Positions 36,646 through 49,700 of a DNA stretch of 64,000 nucleotides are shown here, in pieces. A model generated the notes under the pieces. That model saw nothing but the letters and a program-made list of their open reading frames with translations. It made no database searches and was not told the DNA's origin. Source of the DNA: Sodiomyces alkalinus F11. Its lineage: Eukaryota; Ascomycota; Sordariomycetes; Glomerellales; Plectosphaerellaceae. The translations under genes were made by a program, and so were the position numbers. Numbering within the stretch: the first letter of the stretch is position 1; each line of letters begins with the position of its first letter. The DNA is taken from the NCBI RefSeq assembly GCF_003711515.1, contig NW_021167082.1:2783691-2847690 (forward strand). Reading direction: 5' to 3'.

Positions 36646-39600
36646 TCAGACCCTCGCTTTCCCCTTGCCTTTACCCGAGACGTCAAGAGCAGGAAACTCC
36701 TCTTCGTCAACGGCACTGTCTCTGACGTTTCCGTCATCAACCATCGTTCCATGCTCTTGGAGGCTGAGTTCAATGGCCAACGCGAGGTCGTCCTCCTCTT
36801 GTTGAGTCATGGCAGTGTTGCTGCTGGACGAGCCGACATTGACTGCCATCATCAAGTGGCCATTCGAGGGCGATGCCGACGTCGACATCGAACTCGACCT
36901 GGCTCCCTTCCCGGTAGGCTTCGTCTTGTACGTGATAGGGACCTCGTAGTCCCCGGCTCCGTTGCCGCGAGGGGGTCGGCCCTGACCATCAACACCTTCT
37001 AGCAGAGATAGACGCAATGCCTGCTGTACTTGCATTTCATACTCGCTCTCTTCTTCTTCCAGTGTTGGAGGAGGGTTGAAGGTGCTGCTGCCGGGAACCC
37101 CCGTCACGCTGGGCTCGGGTGTCATGGTCGACGCCGTGCTTTCGCTAAACGACGAAGCCGTGTCGAAGCTCGCATCGGCTGCCGATCCAGTGTCGCTGGC
37201 ACTGGTGCGCCGCTGCTCATCGAGCATGAAAGACTCCTCGGAAATCATCTGCGCATACCGAATAGCCTCTTCCTCCGTCAGTCCGCCGACACCAAATCTG
37301 TTGCGCAGCCTAGCTAGTTCACGGCTTTGGTGCTCTTGTTCGCGACGGAGCTCGGCAGTTTCGGCCGCAATGTAACCAGCAACCTTCCCGCCCTGTCGGC
37401 GGCTGGCGAGACGACCGTGCACGTCGGAATGGCGCAATCGGCGTTTTCGTCCGGGAGACTGACCCGTAGCACTATACGTCCAGTAACGCAGGAAGGCGCC
37501 GAAAGACACAACGCCCCTGAGAATGGTCGGGTCTAGGTCAAGTGCGATGGCTCTCGCTGCCGAGTAATCCTCGCCGCGCAGGGCCGGATTCATCGTAAGC
37601 ATGTGACGGGGCACTCTGCCGGACGGCCGCGCGTTGAGGGTGCGGAGTGGATCTTGCGTTGACGTCAACGGATCCCAGGCCTGGACCAACCCGTCGCTTC
37701 CCCCATGGACAAGATACAAGCCGTTCAAAGCCAGGCATGAGATCTCAGGTGATTCGGTTTGAATGACGCGAACGGGGTCGAGTCGCGCAGACGAAAGACT
37801 CGGTTCTCGAACATTCCAGACGAGAACACACCCAGTCTTTGTACCCACAGCACACATACGGGCTCTCCTGCCTGGGATCTCTGGGGGTGTAGCGGTGGCA
37901 CTTGTCGGGGGGGTATCGCTCGTGGCAGCCATCGGGGTAGAAATCTTGCCGGTGTCCCAGAGCGGATCCTCGGCATGTGTCAGGACGGCATGAAACGACA
38001 AATCCAGAGCTGACGCGGTGAGCTCGCTTTTGTTATGACCGAGGAGGCCCAGCGTGGTGACAACCCAGTCACTCACCCCATCCGCTGGAATCTGAGCTGG
38101 CGAACCTCGCGGGGTAGATGAACCGCCGTCAGTCTCAGTTACCGTCGCAGCTAGCGTGGAAGCCAGACTATCATCGCCGCCGAATATAGACTTGACCGGA
38201 AGAGAATGTGCCGGGGTGGCTGGTGGTCCAGGAGTGGATGCACGAGTGGGCGCAGGAGTGAGTACGCCCGCGGTCCTCGGCGGCGTCAACGATCGAATGT
38301 ACCGGGTCACACTGGGCCCCGGGCCTTTCTCCCATCCAGATGCAATGACGATAACAATTTCTCCCGCGCCAGCCCCATCATCATTGGCAAAATCCACCTC
38401 GAGCCTCCTCCGCATGTCCCATCCGTCGCACGCCTTTCGGAAATGCGATGGCTTGTGACGTAGGAACTTTTCCATCTCGCGAGCTTCGGCGACGAGCTGT
38501 TCCTTGCTCAGGTTCATCGCGTCCGCGGGCGATCGAGGCGAGTACGTTCCCTTGATCACGTTTTTGTCGGTGTCATGGGTGCGAGCGCGGCGGCGAGTTT
38601 GCTCTACCAAGTGCCAGTAGACAGAGCGACCAGCATGCCAGGCGTTCTTTATGCTATCCTGCCCCTTGGCACGGTCAAGCTTTGGAACAAGTGGTTCCGT
38701 GAGATAAAACACCTCGCCGAGTGCGTTTAGCGCTACTGCCCAGACGCGCATGGCTGTCTTCCGTTTTTGGCTGTACTGATCGTCGACCGTAAGGGCAATG
38801 ATTGGAACCCCGGGGCTAAGAACCCATCGTGCCGTCATGTCGCCGTTAGAGAACAGCGCCCCGCTTGTATCACAGCCCAGGGCGTAGGACGTCACAACAC
38901 CCAAGGTCGAGCCCGTCAACATGCCCACCATCGACTGGGTTGCGGACGTAGCAGCGGACGACTTGGCGATCCAGACGCTAGAAATGGCTTCGGACAATTC
39001 TGGAATCTTTGGAATATCCGCGTAGGTGTCTACGACGGCTGTGCCGTGACCCAGATATCGACCGCACTTTTCGTGTATGGACCGATAGTATGCACGACCG
39101 CCTGGAAAACCTTCCCCCGACAGGATTCCATAGTGACTGCTGACGTCCATGACATTAGGGCCAGCGGCAGGGCCTTCTCCCACTCCGTACGGCTCGAGGT
39201 CAGGAAATGCCTCATCGAGCTGTTGAGTCGTGAACGGGTCGTCAAACCCCCACTTTTCCGCTTTCCCAAGAGTGGGATCGCTCATGGTGCCGACACCTAA
39301 ATCAGCAGAACCGTGGACAGCTCGCGGAGACTTCTTGCCGTTGGAAGAAAATACCACCTCAAGGTTGGTTACAGCCCATGGCAGCTTAGAGTTGTATGTC
39401 AGGACGGCACTGAGCTTCCTGCTCGTCCTAGTTGAAGCGCCTATCCCAGAGGCCAAGGCGGAGCCTGGCTTGCCGCGTACGAGGCCACGAAGAAGACGGG
39501 TGCGAAGCAGATATTCGCTACGCCAAGTTGCGAGGGAGGTCAGACGAGCAAAATATCGCGTCTCGGACCGCACGATATCTGTGTGTTCCTGCTTGCGAAG

Positions 39601-40261
39601 ACCAGAGCCGGGCTTTTCGGATTTCAGCAAGTTCATGCTCTCGTGCCCCGAAAAGTATCGCAAGAAGGCCATTCGCCATACGTGTGGCATGGTGATAAGG
39701 GAGTAAAACCGCTTCGAAACCAGTGCCACAGACGCTTGAGAGTCGGGATGAAGATGCGACAGGATGTGGGTCAATATCTCTGTCAAGCGGCCACACTCCT
39801 GTTAGCTGGAACACGTCCCAATCCGTCCAGGTTTGAGAGATAACATTTCGTGCCGTACCGTTTGGGAAGTCTGTCAACTGCACGCCTCGGGACGCAGGTC
39901 CTACTCGCTTGACGACCTTAAAGCCGCAGCTCTCAATAGGGACTGACGGGATCATGGCGTTTTCATAATCAATGATGCGCTGACCAGGTACGCTTCGACG
40001 ACCAGTGGAGTGGCCACTGCCGACGCTCAATCTGCGTAATTGTTCACCGAGCTGGTCGGCATTGACACCATTGCTTGATGAGCCGGGCTGTCCTCTATCT
40101 GGCGAACGACGAGGTGACGCGCTGCCCGAGCCACCGGCGCGGTGCAGCTGGGCAGGCCGGCAAGGCTGCTGATCAAAAAAGCCATCTTGAATGGGAGGAA
40201 GGGTTTCTCGGGGGTTGGTCGACGAAGGTTGTTCTAATGACTCGGTAGGCCAATTCTGCAT
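36646..40261 (-). CDS. Ufo1-like F-box, WD-repeat and UIM protein
   Basis: On the minus strand exon 1 is 40261-39859 and exon 2 is 39779-36646, about 1,178 aa. The 79-nt intron (GTACGG donor, GACAG acceptor) joins FPN to EILTHILSHLHPDSQ and so completes an F-box at about residues 131-180. The central part carries WD/beta-propeller-like segments such as CAVGTKTGCVLVWNVREPS and LNGLYLVHGGSDGLVQAWD. The C-terminus has three candidate ubiquitin-interacting motifs: EEEAIRYAQMISEE (about 970-985), EMQVQQALRLSLLEG (about 1,048-1,062) and EEDDLALAIELSLQEH (about 1,129-1,144). F-box plus WD plus UIMs is the architecture of yeast Ufo1, an SCF substrate adaptor that binds Cdc48. The N-terminal ~130 residues are low complexity. 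Exon 2 in isolation opens with a TTG, so exon 1 is required. Confidence 0.9.
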
Positions 40262-40675
40262 AAAGCTGGGGTGGTGAGGTAGTGGGATGTGTGGAGGTGG
40301 CTGTGCAGGGGAAAAGCCTTTGCACAGTCCTATTGCAACGTAGAAGGGAGAGTAAAGGAAACGCGGAGATGGTCAGGAATTCTGGTTGCGGCGTAGAAAG
40401 CGTGTGCGAAAGTGCGCGTTTGGTCGGTGGTACGGGGACAGTGGGAGACGAAGAACTCGCAAGATGGTCAAGGCCAAACAAAGGAGGATGTTTGACCAGA
40501 GATTACTCATGCCAGGCTACCTACTCCGTGGAACCCGAGCCGCGCCGGTAAAAGGATTTTCCGGTTCCCCGAGGGACGATGAAGTACTTCCCGGAGGGCG
40601 TTCGAGATGCGGTAGCATTCGTATAGGTGGAGTATGCGTGCGTTCCTCTCTCATCAATGCGGGCATAAGATACTA
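40262..40675. other. Upstream region of the Ufo1-like gene
   Basis: About 410 bp of normal-composition DNA with the promoter and 5' UTR. It ends abruptly at about 40,675, where CpA/TpG-depleted repeat DNA starts. No specific site can be assigned. Confidence 0.55.
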
Positions 40676-40679
40676 GCTT

Positions 40680-43366
40680 GATCACGAGATATTAAGTTAT
40701 AAGAATAAGATCTAAATAGACGTTAATATCTATAATAAACCGGTGGTATCCTATAGTTTTTAATTATGCCCCGTTAGCTTCGATATACTATACGGAGTAT
40801 AATTATACGGGTTATACTATATACCCCTTATTTAATAGTATTTAAGGTATATTCGCAGTCTTCCTAATTAGAAAGACTGCTAATACGCCCTAGGATACCT
40901 CCGGGTATACCTTAGTATACTATAGGCGTACCTTAGAGGTACCGTGGTATATATTATAGCATCTATAGGATATACCGTGGATACCTCCGGTATATACTAT
41001 AGAGTTCGCGGGATACCCTAGGGCACTCGGAGGATTATATACGTAGATACTAAGGATTCTACGGGGTTTACCCGTAGGTATGGGAAGTCCCGGGGGCGTG
41101 CTCCCGTCTAGCTTAGAGAAAATATTTTATTTTACTACCCTTTACGGCACCCTAAGGTTACCCCTTTAGAAAAGCCTGGCTCCTAGGTCTAAGAGTACTA
41201 GCTAGCTAGATATATACCTAGTTAGGGTATATTAAGTAGTAATAACTAAGTTTTACGCGAGGTTTATATACTGCCGCTTTATAAAAGCTATATAACGCCG
41301 CCGCGTCCGTTATAGTTATTAAGTGGAATAGCTTAACCGCTTATCGCTAGACGAAAACGCCTCCCCTTTAATAAATTTAGGTATAAAGTATATAAGGGAA
41401 CTACCGTCCTTAGGTTATACACCGTTAAACGCTATCTATACCGCCTTTATAATAATTATTAGCCGTAAAACCTTAAAGCTCCGAATTATAACCGATACTA
41501 ACCCCGCCGATAATATTCCCCGCCTCCGGGACCTAAAAAGAATAAGAAATATTATTAAGCTAGTTAACGATTATCCCGATTTTACCGAGGAATCCTTTTC
41601 GCCCGAGGTTCTCGCCCTACTTCGCATTACTAAGTAAGCCTATAATCTCCTTAGCCTACCTAGCACTAGCGGCGCCTTAACCTTAAGAGGAAGAACCACG
41701 GTTATAAGATCTACTAAGGAACCTATATACCCTTAAATATAGACTATAACGCCGGTAAAATTTACTAACGCTATAACTAAATAGCTAAATAAAGAGCCTT
41801 ATTACCGGGAACTCCTTATAAGGCCTAGCTAAACTCGGGATCTTAAAGGGAAATAGCCTATCCGTCCCTTTACCGCTAGTCCTAAACTTCTAACTATTAA
41901 GCCTAAGCCTAATTATAATAATATAAGGGCGGGGCTAAGCTTACTCCTTTTACACCCTATTATAAGTATAATAATTAGCGGATTCTTAGAAGATAAAAGG
42001 AATATACTATACCCTCTTAGCGAATAGCGTATTAGCTAATAGTCTAGTTTATCCTTCCTCCTAATACTAGCTACTAATACTTTTTTCCGATACTATTAAC
42101 CGCTAATCTTTTATTATAGACCGCCATACTACTAAGTCTACCTATTATTCGCTAATTATAAACGATAAGAATAAATACTATAGCCTAACCCTATTAGATA
42201 TTATCTATATTACCGTGACCGCGAATACCAGAGGAAACTCCGGAAGCTATAGAGACTATACTAGTCCTAATAGTATATAAGGCTACGCCACTAGTAGTTA
42301 AAGGAGGCTTTTAGGTAATAGCGGTATAAATTAAGGATAAAGTAATTAAGGGAACGCCCTTAGTATCCCCGGTTAAAATGGCTAAGGCGGCGTGCTAAAC
42401 CCGCCTAATAACTAAGGTATAAGCCTATAATAGCCGTTTATATATATTTAACCGGCTAACCTTACTATATTTATCGTGTAGAGTACCGCTAATTTCCGAA
42501 ATAACTAAACGCCCTTAAGTAATTACCGTTTTAAGGCTAACGACCTTAGCTATTTTAACCCTGCCCGGTATTTCTGTACTAAAAAGGATATATACACTAA
42601 GAGAATTAAGCTTATCTTTATAGACGTTTACCGTTTTACTAATATTATCGAGTAATATGCTAGTCTAAGCGATAATTATAAGTAAAGCGTACCCCGCGGC
42701 CTATTACGGTGCCTCCTTAGTAAAGCGTCTGTATAGTTTATAAGTCTTAACGTAGGCCGCCGAGAATTCTTTAATAAAGACGCTACTATAGCTGATTAAA
42801 TAGAGGCTTTCTAGGAAAGGTTTAGGCTCCTACGTGAGGAAGCTAAGTATAAGCTATGCTAATAAAAGTATACCTTAAAAGATATAATACTCCGCCGCGA
42901 TATCCGTGTATTCGCCGATAAGGTTATTCGCCTAGCTAAGGCCGCCGATAAGCCTAAGGAAAAGCTCCTATCTATTATCTAGAATAAGCTTAACGCGAAT
43001 CTAGCGGCTATTATAGTATAACCTAAGCCTTTTATCCGCTAGATAGACTTTATAACTATTCTCGCCGATTAGATACCCGGATAGTACCGGAATTATACCT
43101 AAGAAGGTTAAAAGCACCTTATTAGCGGCTATAGCCTTCTAAGGACTAACCGTAATACCCGTAGACTATACGGTGCCTTACCTAGTATTTACATCTAGCT
43201 AATTGCTCTATGGTATTATAACCGATAGTCTAGCCCTATATCGAAATACCGCCGCACGCTATAATCTATTCATCGCTCCTTTAGTCTAAGCTAGTTCTGC
43301 TATAACGACTTACTACGCGCCTTACCTACGCTAAACACTAATTACTTCGTGAACGATAAGGGTTAA
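40680..43366 (+). mobile_element. Ty3/Gypsy element D, left segment (gag side), RIP-inactivated
   Basis: RIP-mutated DNA from 40,680. The first ~550 bp show no coding frame and may hold an LTR, but no second copy is in the window. From about 41,370 a plus-strand frame with stops is readable (for example NLGIKYIRELPSLGYTPLNA and RLRDLKRIRNIIKLVNDYPD); it precedes the protease of the next segment, so it is presumably gag. It is cut at 43,366 by element C and continues at 52,246. A small hairpin with GCAGTCTT/AAGACTGC arms lies at about 40,855-40,881. Confidence 0.7.
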
Positions 43367-43718
43367 TGTCAGGTGCCTATAGCAGTGGTTATAATGGGTC
43401 CCTAGTGTGAACCCATAGGGATCTAGGTGTGCCTAGTCTAAGACCCCTCGAGGCATAAACAAAGCAAGTCATCACACAGCAAATAGGATAGTCCCTCTAA
43501 GCAAATAAGGCAGTCCTCGAGGAAGTAAATAAGTAGTCCTCGAGGAGCAGAGCATAGCCTTAAGGAGCGAGGGAGCCTCCCCTTTAAAGAGGGAGGCTAG
43601 CGATTAATCTAATTCTTAGGCTATACCCACGTTCTAACCCCGTTATGATCATATCGTGATTATACCTGGTTCCTTACTTAACCCTACCTTCTTACTCTTC
43701 ATGACTACCTATTTAATA
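43367..43718 (+). repeat. 5' LTR of Gypsy C
   Basis: 352 bp; starts TGTCAGGTGCC and ends TTTAATA (ancestrally TTTGACA). It contains three CCTCGAGG or near-identical palindromes and a hairpin with perfect 8-bp arms AGCCTCCC/GGGAGGCT at 43574-43598. Confidence 0.94.
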
Positions 43719-46700
43719 TTGTAATCGCTTTACCCTTTAAGGGCGTGAAGACCGTCAAGGGGAGTCACTAAGATATCTAACTATCATAAAATAAACGATC
43801 CTACCTTCGATTGTAACGAGGCTGCTAGCTAGTTCGAGTGATAGCTCCGCGATAGCGAACCCGCCTTTATAGAGGACGCTAATAAGGAATATAACGGGAA
43901 TACGCCGGGAATTAATACGGCTCCCGTTTCTACTACCGCCTTTACCCCTGTACCCGTTCCTATTCCTGCCCTTATACTTACTCCTATCGCTAGTATTACC
44001 TCTGCTACCGCCTCTGCCCTTATCACCGTCCCCGTTTCTTAGACTACGGTTATTACGGGACCCGTATAGGATCCTAATCTGCCCCCGCACGTAGACGTTA
44101 ACCTAGCTATACTAACGGATAAATAACTAGACGAACGCGTTAAATAGATAGAGGTATAGAACTACCGTAAGTGTAAGCTCGCTTATCTTACTAAGCTTAA
44201 GGCGGATACTACTACTATCGCTATTACTGCTACCGCCTTTATTAATCCCACTATTAATTCCTAGCGGGCCGATATTACCCACTATCGTATAGCTAAACCT
44301 TGACGTCGTATTATCGTAACCCTAATAGGATCCTAGTATACCCACGATATATCCATAACGTTTTCTATACACGGATCCGCTACCTAGGCTAAGTTTAATT
44401 TTCCCTTACCTAAGTAGGATAATATATCCTAGGCTAAGTATCGCACGTTTATCTAGGAGACGAATTAGCGGTTTAACCTAGATTCCTAGTCCTTCCCTAC
44501 GGACTCTACGAAGAATTACTTTATTATATCGTGCCTCCCCTATTATCTTAAAGAACGCTAGTAGGCTAAACTACGATATAAGTACAATAGCGACTCTAAT
44601 AGGGTTAGGTAGGCCGCCCTATAAGCCTAGCTATCCCGCCAGGTTAATAATAACGATACCCGCCTACGGGAAGTAGCGGTATAGATCCAAAGCGAGTCTA
44701 TCTCCTCCTAAAAAGAGGGGGAATCTTATACTAAATTTATATAACGGTAGGAAGCCTTAGTCGGAGCTACTAGGCGAGCTCCTAGACTAGTAGAGGATTT
44801 AGATAGTACTAATAAGAGTCCTCCTACCTATTCGGGACTATATAGTGTTTATAGGGGTCCCTAAGAACTACCGGGACCTAGCCCTAGTCTATTATAGGGC
44901 TAAGGCTTTAACCGTTAACGACGGGCTGGCCGTCGCTCGAGTAGACTTCTAGTCTAATACCTAATAACGTCGTTTTCGTTCGCGTGCCCTAGGACAGGGT
45001 ACCTAGACGGCCACCTACGGTTCTACTAATACCCCTATGCCCACCCCTATATCTACCCCTACACCTATACTAGTCTCTGCTCCTAGTTACTCTATACGCC
45101 CTAGACCATTATCGTACCTTAACTCTATTACTTACTATAATTATAACTAAAAGGGATACTACGCCACTATATACTCTAGCCCTCGGACGCAGCGTTCGAG
45201 TATAAATAATAATAACCCGAATACCTAACCGGTATCTATATCCCGCCCCACGGTCGGCCATATCACGGGCGAGGTACCCTAAGAACTATACCCGCCTCGG
45301 ATAGCCCCTACTACTATACCAGTAAAGGCACGTGTATCCCTTCGCCGAGGCAGGGAATAGGTGCAGATATCGGCCCTCCTTAACGGGGGCGCCGATATTA
45401 ACGTGCTGGATCGGTCCCTCCTAGGACCTAGTTAGGTCCCTAAGAGGTCCCCGATCCCGGTATCCTGGATTACGGAAGGATAAACGAAGATAACCCTTAG
45501 GTCCTTCTATAGGATTATCACTACTACCGACTACTAGGGTCAGAAGAGAGTATAGCGCGCCGAGTTCCACGTTATACGGCTTAATCCCTAGGGCGCCCGT
45601 ATAATCCTAGGAAGACTGTGGCTTATAGCCGTTAACCCTAACGGTAATTAACAGTATAGCACGTGGACCTATCCCTTATCCTACGCAGAGCTTAGTATAG
45701 TCACGTTACTAAGAGAACTACGTCGGGTAGTTAGATAAGCTAAGTCTATCCTTACTCTAACCTATATAGGTTCTACGCGGGCTCTATATATCGGCCATAT
45801 TAGCCTAACAGAAAACCCTTTAATAGGATATAGAGATAAATTCTCAGAAGCCGGGGTACCCGCTAGCACGCTACCGGAATAGTATTAAGATTTCGCTAAT
45901 ATTTTTAATATCGAGAACGCCGGGAGGCTGCCGACGTATTAGTAGTAGGATCACGCTATTAAGGTCGAGGAAGGGAAAAAGCCCCCCTATAGTCCTATTT
46001 ACCCCCTCGCCGTATAAGAGCTCGAGGTGCTACGCTAGTATTTATAGTATACCGTTACGAAAGGCTGGATTAGACTATCCACTAGTCCGGCTAGCGCCCC
46101 TATCCTATTTATCCCTAAGAAAGGTAGTAAGCTATACTTATATATCGACTATAGGGGATTAAATAAGGTGATAGTTAAGGACCGTACCCCCTTACCCCTA
46201 ATCCACGAAATCCTAGATCGGTTATTATCGGCGTAGTACTATACTAAGCTGGATCTTAAGGATATATACTATCGGCTCCGTATACGAGCTAGGGACGAGT
46301 AGAAGATAGCGTTCCGTATAAAATACGGCTACTACGAGTACCTTATTATACTATTCGGGCTAACCAACGCACCCGTAAGCTTCTAGCGGTATATTAACTA
46401 GGCGCTAACGGGTCTTATCGATACTATCTATATAGTCTATCTGGATAATATTCTTATCTATAGTAAAGACTTAGCTACCTACCGCGTGCACGTCCGCGAG
46501 GTCCTTATAAGGCTTAGGTAGTGGTCCCTGTATACTAACCCCGATAAGTGCGAATTTAAGACTAGAGACGTGGAGTTCCTTAGTTTTATCTATAGCCTAG
46601 ATAGGGTATATATAGACCTATCCCGCGTTAAGGCTATCCGTGATTAAGAACTCCCTAATAGTGTTAAGAAGATATAGGTCTTCCTAGGCTTTACGAGTTT

Positions 46701-48954
46701 TTATAGGCGTTTTATTAAGAACTACTCTAAGGTGGCCGCCCCTTTTATAGACCATCTTAAAGGGGGCCTTATAGGGGGCTAGACTAGGGTCCTTATACTT
46801 TCCTAGTAGGCCTAGTCTGCGTTTCAGAAAATAAAGTTATTATTTTAGAAGGTATTAGTCCTACGGTATTTTAACCCTACTCTACTAATATGTATTAAGC
46901 CCGATACTTCTGCTTTTGCTATTAGCGCTATTATTAGCTAGCTCGAGGAAGGCTTATAGCGCCCTATAGCATTTATATCCCGTAAACTGCGTAGGGCTAA
47001 GCTTAATTATAGTATACCCGATTCTAAGCTTATAGCTATTATTGAATCCTTCCGTATATAGCGTTACTATATAGCCTATAGTCAGAGCCCTATAGTGGTC
47101 CTAATAGACCACCTGAACTATCGCTACCTGCAGGATAAGCCTAAGCTTAAGGGATAGCACGCACGGTGGCTTAAGAAGCTCACCCCGTTTGATTTTAAGA
47201 TTCGGCACCGTCCGGGGACGTTAAACCCCGCGGATAGGTTATCTAGAAAGCCCTAATATACGCCCTATAAGCGTGCCCTGGTTACTGACCGGGCTAAGGC
47301 GGTAGAGTCTTTTTCGAAGCGTTTTATAGGCTATATCGGGAACTAGGGTAGTTCCCATAATAGTCCCGGTTATAATTTTCCCGCTCCTCCCACCTTAGTG
47401 GTTAAGATGTAAGCGGATAACCTTTCTTCCTTTATAGAGTCTATTTCGAAGCGTTTTACCTTAGGTCTATATAGGACTTAGTATAGTACCCGCGCTATTC
47501 CCGCTCTTCCTACCTTATCGGAAAAGATAGTTAAGACGTAAGCGGATGACTTTATCTTAGAGCCCTTTTCGAGGCGTTTTATTTTAGGCCTTATCGGGAA
47601 CTAGTATGGTTCCCGGACTACCCCCGAGTCTAACCCTATTTTTCCCGCTCTTAATTCCCCCACCCTACTAGAAGAGGTGGTAGAGGCGTAAGCGGATAAC
47701 CCTTTTTACACTAGATAGCGTAAGGCCTATGGTGACGATACCACGTACGGATATTAGTCTAGGAGTAGTAGTATCCTTCGTTTTAAGAATCGCGTTTTTA
47801 TACTAGACTACTCTAGCCTCCGATAAAAGGTCCTGTAATATTTCTATAATAGACCCAGCGTGGGTTACTATAGGGTTATAGGGACTATTAAGAGGATTTC
47901 GGACTTTTACTTCTAGGATTATTTACCCAGGGATATCCAGTAGTTTATACCCACCTATACTGTTTATTAACGTACTAAGCCGCGGCACTATAAGCTTTAT
48001 AGCGAGCTAGCGAGTCTCCTAATACCCTAGCGCCCCTTTATAAAGATATCTATTAACTTTATTACGGGCCTACCGCCGGTTTATAGCGCGATTATAGACA
48101 GGAAACGGGATACTATCCTTATAGTGGTATACCGCCTAATAAAGTACTCGATTTATATCCCCTTAAGCAGTGGCCTAATAGTAGAAGGACTTACTAAGTT
48201 CTTATAGTACCACGTTTTCCGCACCTTTAGCCTACCTAACGGTATTATATCGGACCGAGGCTTATTATTTATAAGCCGTTTTTAGGTAATATTATATCGA
48301 TATTTAGGTATAGTTAGGCGCCTATCTATAGTATAGCACCCGTAGACGGATAGATAAATGGAGCGATAAAACCAGAACCTCGAGCACTATCTTCGCGTCT
48401 TCTACTCGTAGGAATAGAATAATTAGGTTAACCGGCTACCGTTAGCAGAGTTTATCTATAATATAGCGTGGCACTCTACGATACATTATACCCTATCCGA
48501 TACCCTGATAGGCTATAACCCCCGAGGTCTTAACGAAGTATAACTGCCCAGGGCAGGTAAGGTCCACGCTATTAAAGCAGAGCGCCGTGCGGAGCACCTT
48601 ATAGCCTAGCGCCGTTCTATTTCGGACCTTATTAAAAGGGCGCAGGCTTCCTACGAATAGTACTATAATAATAGTTATGCCTAGCGCTCCTTTAAGGTAA
48701 ACGAGTATATCCTATTATCCACGAAGAATATCCGATAGAAGAGACCGTTAAAAAAGCTTAGCGATAAGTTCATCGGACTATATAAGGTGACTAAAATCGT
48801 CGGCACGTATAGCCTAGCCTACTAATTAGAACTACCGAAGGGCATAAGGATTTATAATATCTTTCCGGTTTCCCTGCTAGAATTATAGAGGTCCTGTGAT
48901 AGGATATAGCCGGAGCCACCCGTGGTTAACGTTAAACTAGATTCGGATAAGTAT

Positions 48955-49095
48955 AAGGCTAAAGCTATCCTAGCCTACCGATATCAGGGTAAACGACGTT
49001 AATACCTGATTAAATAGGTAGGGTATAGCGACGAGGAGAATACCTAGGAGCCGAAACAGAACGTCCCTGATAAGCTCGTTGACGCCTACTTTAAA
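48955..49095 (+). pseudogene. Chromodomain relic at the end of C pol
   Basis: Readable as KAKAILAYRYQGKRR, stop, YLIK, stop, VGYSDEENT, stop, EPKQNV. The spacing and residues match the integrase-linked chromodomain (K-W-x-G-Y-x-x-E-E-N-T-W-E-P), with the two Trp codons (TGG) turned into TAG stops as RIP would do. Confidence 0.85.
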
Positions 49096-49700
49096 GCGAG
49101 ACTATCCGGGAACTAAGTAGGTTCCTACTCTATTCCTATAAGGGACCCGATAAAGATAACGTAAGGTCGTTAGTATATATTCCCCCCTTACGGACGGTAT
49201 TTTTATAAGCGAGACTTACTAAGAACTATATAGGACTATACACTATTCCCGATAAGGACCTAATAGAGGTAAGGGTCTACGAATTGGCTATATTAACCTA
49301 GTAAAACCCTTTAGTAGGTCGTGGAGATAGATTCTCAGATAAGGACCCCCCCTTAATCCAGACGGGAACTATATAGGCGTTATCGCCTCGGTTACTATTT
49401 TCTTCCTTTTTAAGCGTTCTATTTCTAACCTCTATTCCTTTTCGGGCATAACGCCCCTAATTCCCGTCCCTCTTCCTTTAGTATAATAGCTTATCGCCCT
49501 TAGAGTCTATTTCCCTCTACTATTCCCTTAATTAACCGTCACGATAGGACACGATTACATTATAGCAAAGCATAGTTAGAGACTGTTAGGATTACGATAG
49601 GAATACCCTAAAGCTGGTTAAAAAAAAAAGGAAAAACCTAACCCGAAGGCTAGTAAAAAACCTAAAAAAAAGAAAATAACCGTTTCCTTTATATATACTA

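Noticed and set aside
36646..39786. Ufo1-like frame taken alone as a 1,046-aa gene
   Set aside because: It would start at a TTG and lack the first residues of the F-box; splicing to 40,261-39,859 restores FPNEILTHILSHL.
43446..43560. Spaced short repeats in the C LTR considered as a CRISPR-like array
   Set aside because: Only a few palindromes with irregular spacing, in a eukaryotic retrotransposon LTR duplicated 8.5 kb away.
43755..44090. Minus-strand Gly/Arg/Asn-rich open frame
   Set aside because: It is the antisense of the C gag relic, whose plus-strand Pro/Thr-rich text is coherent.
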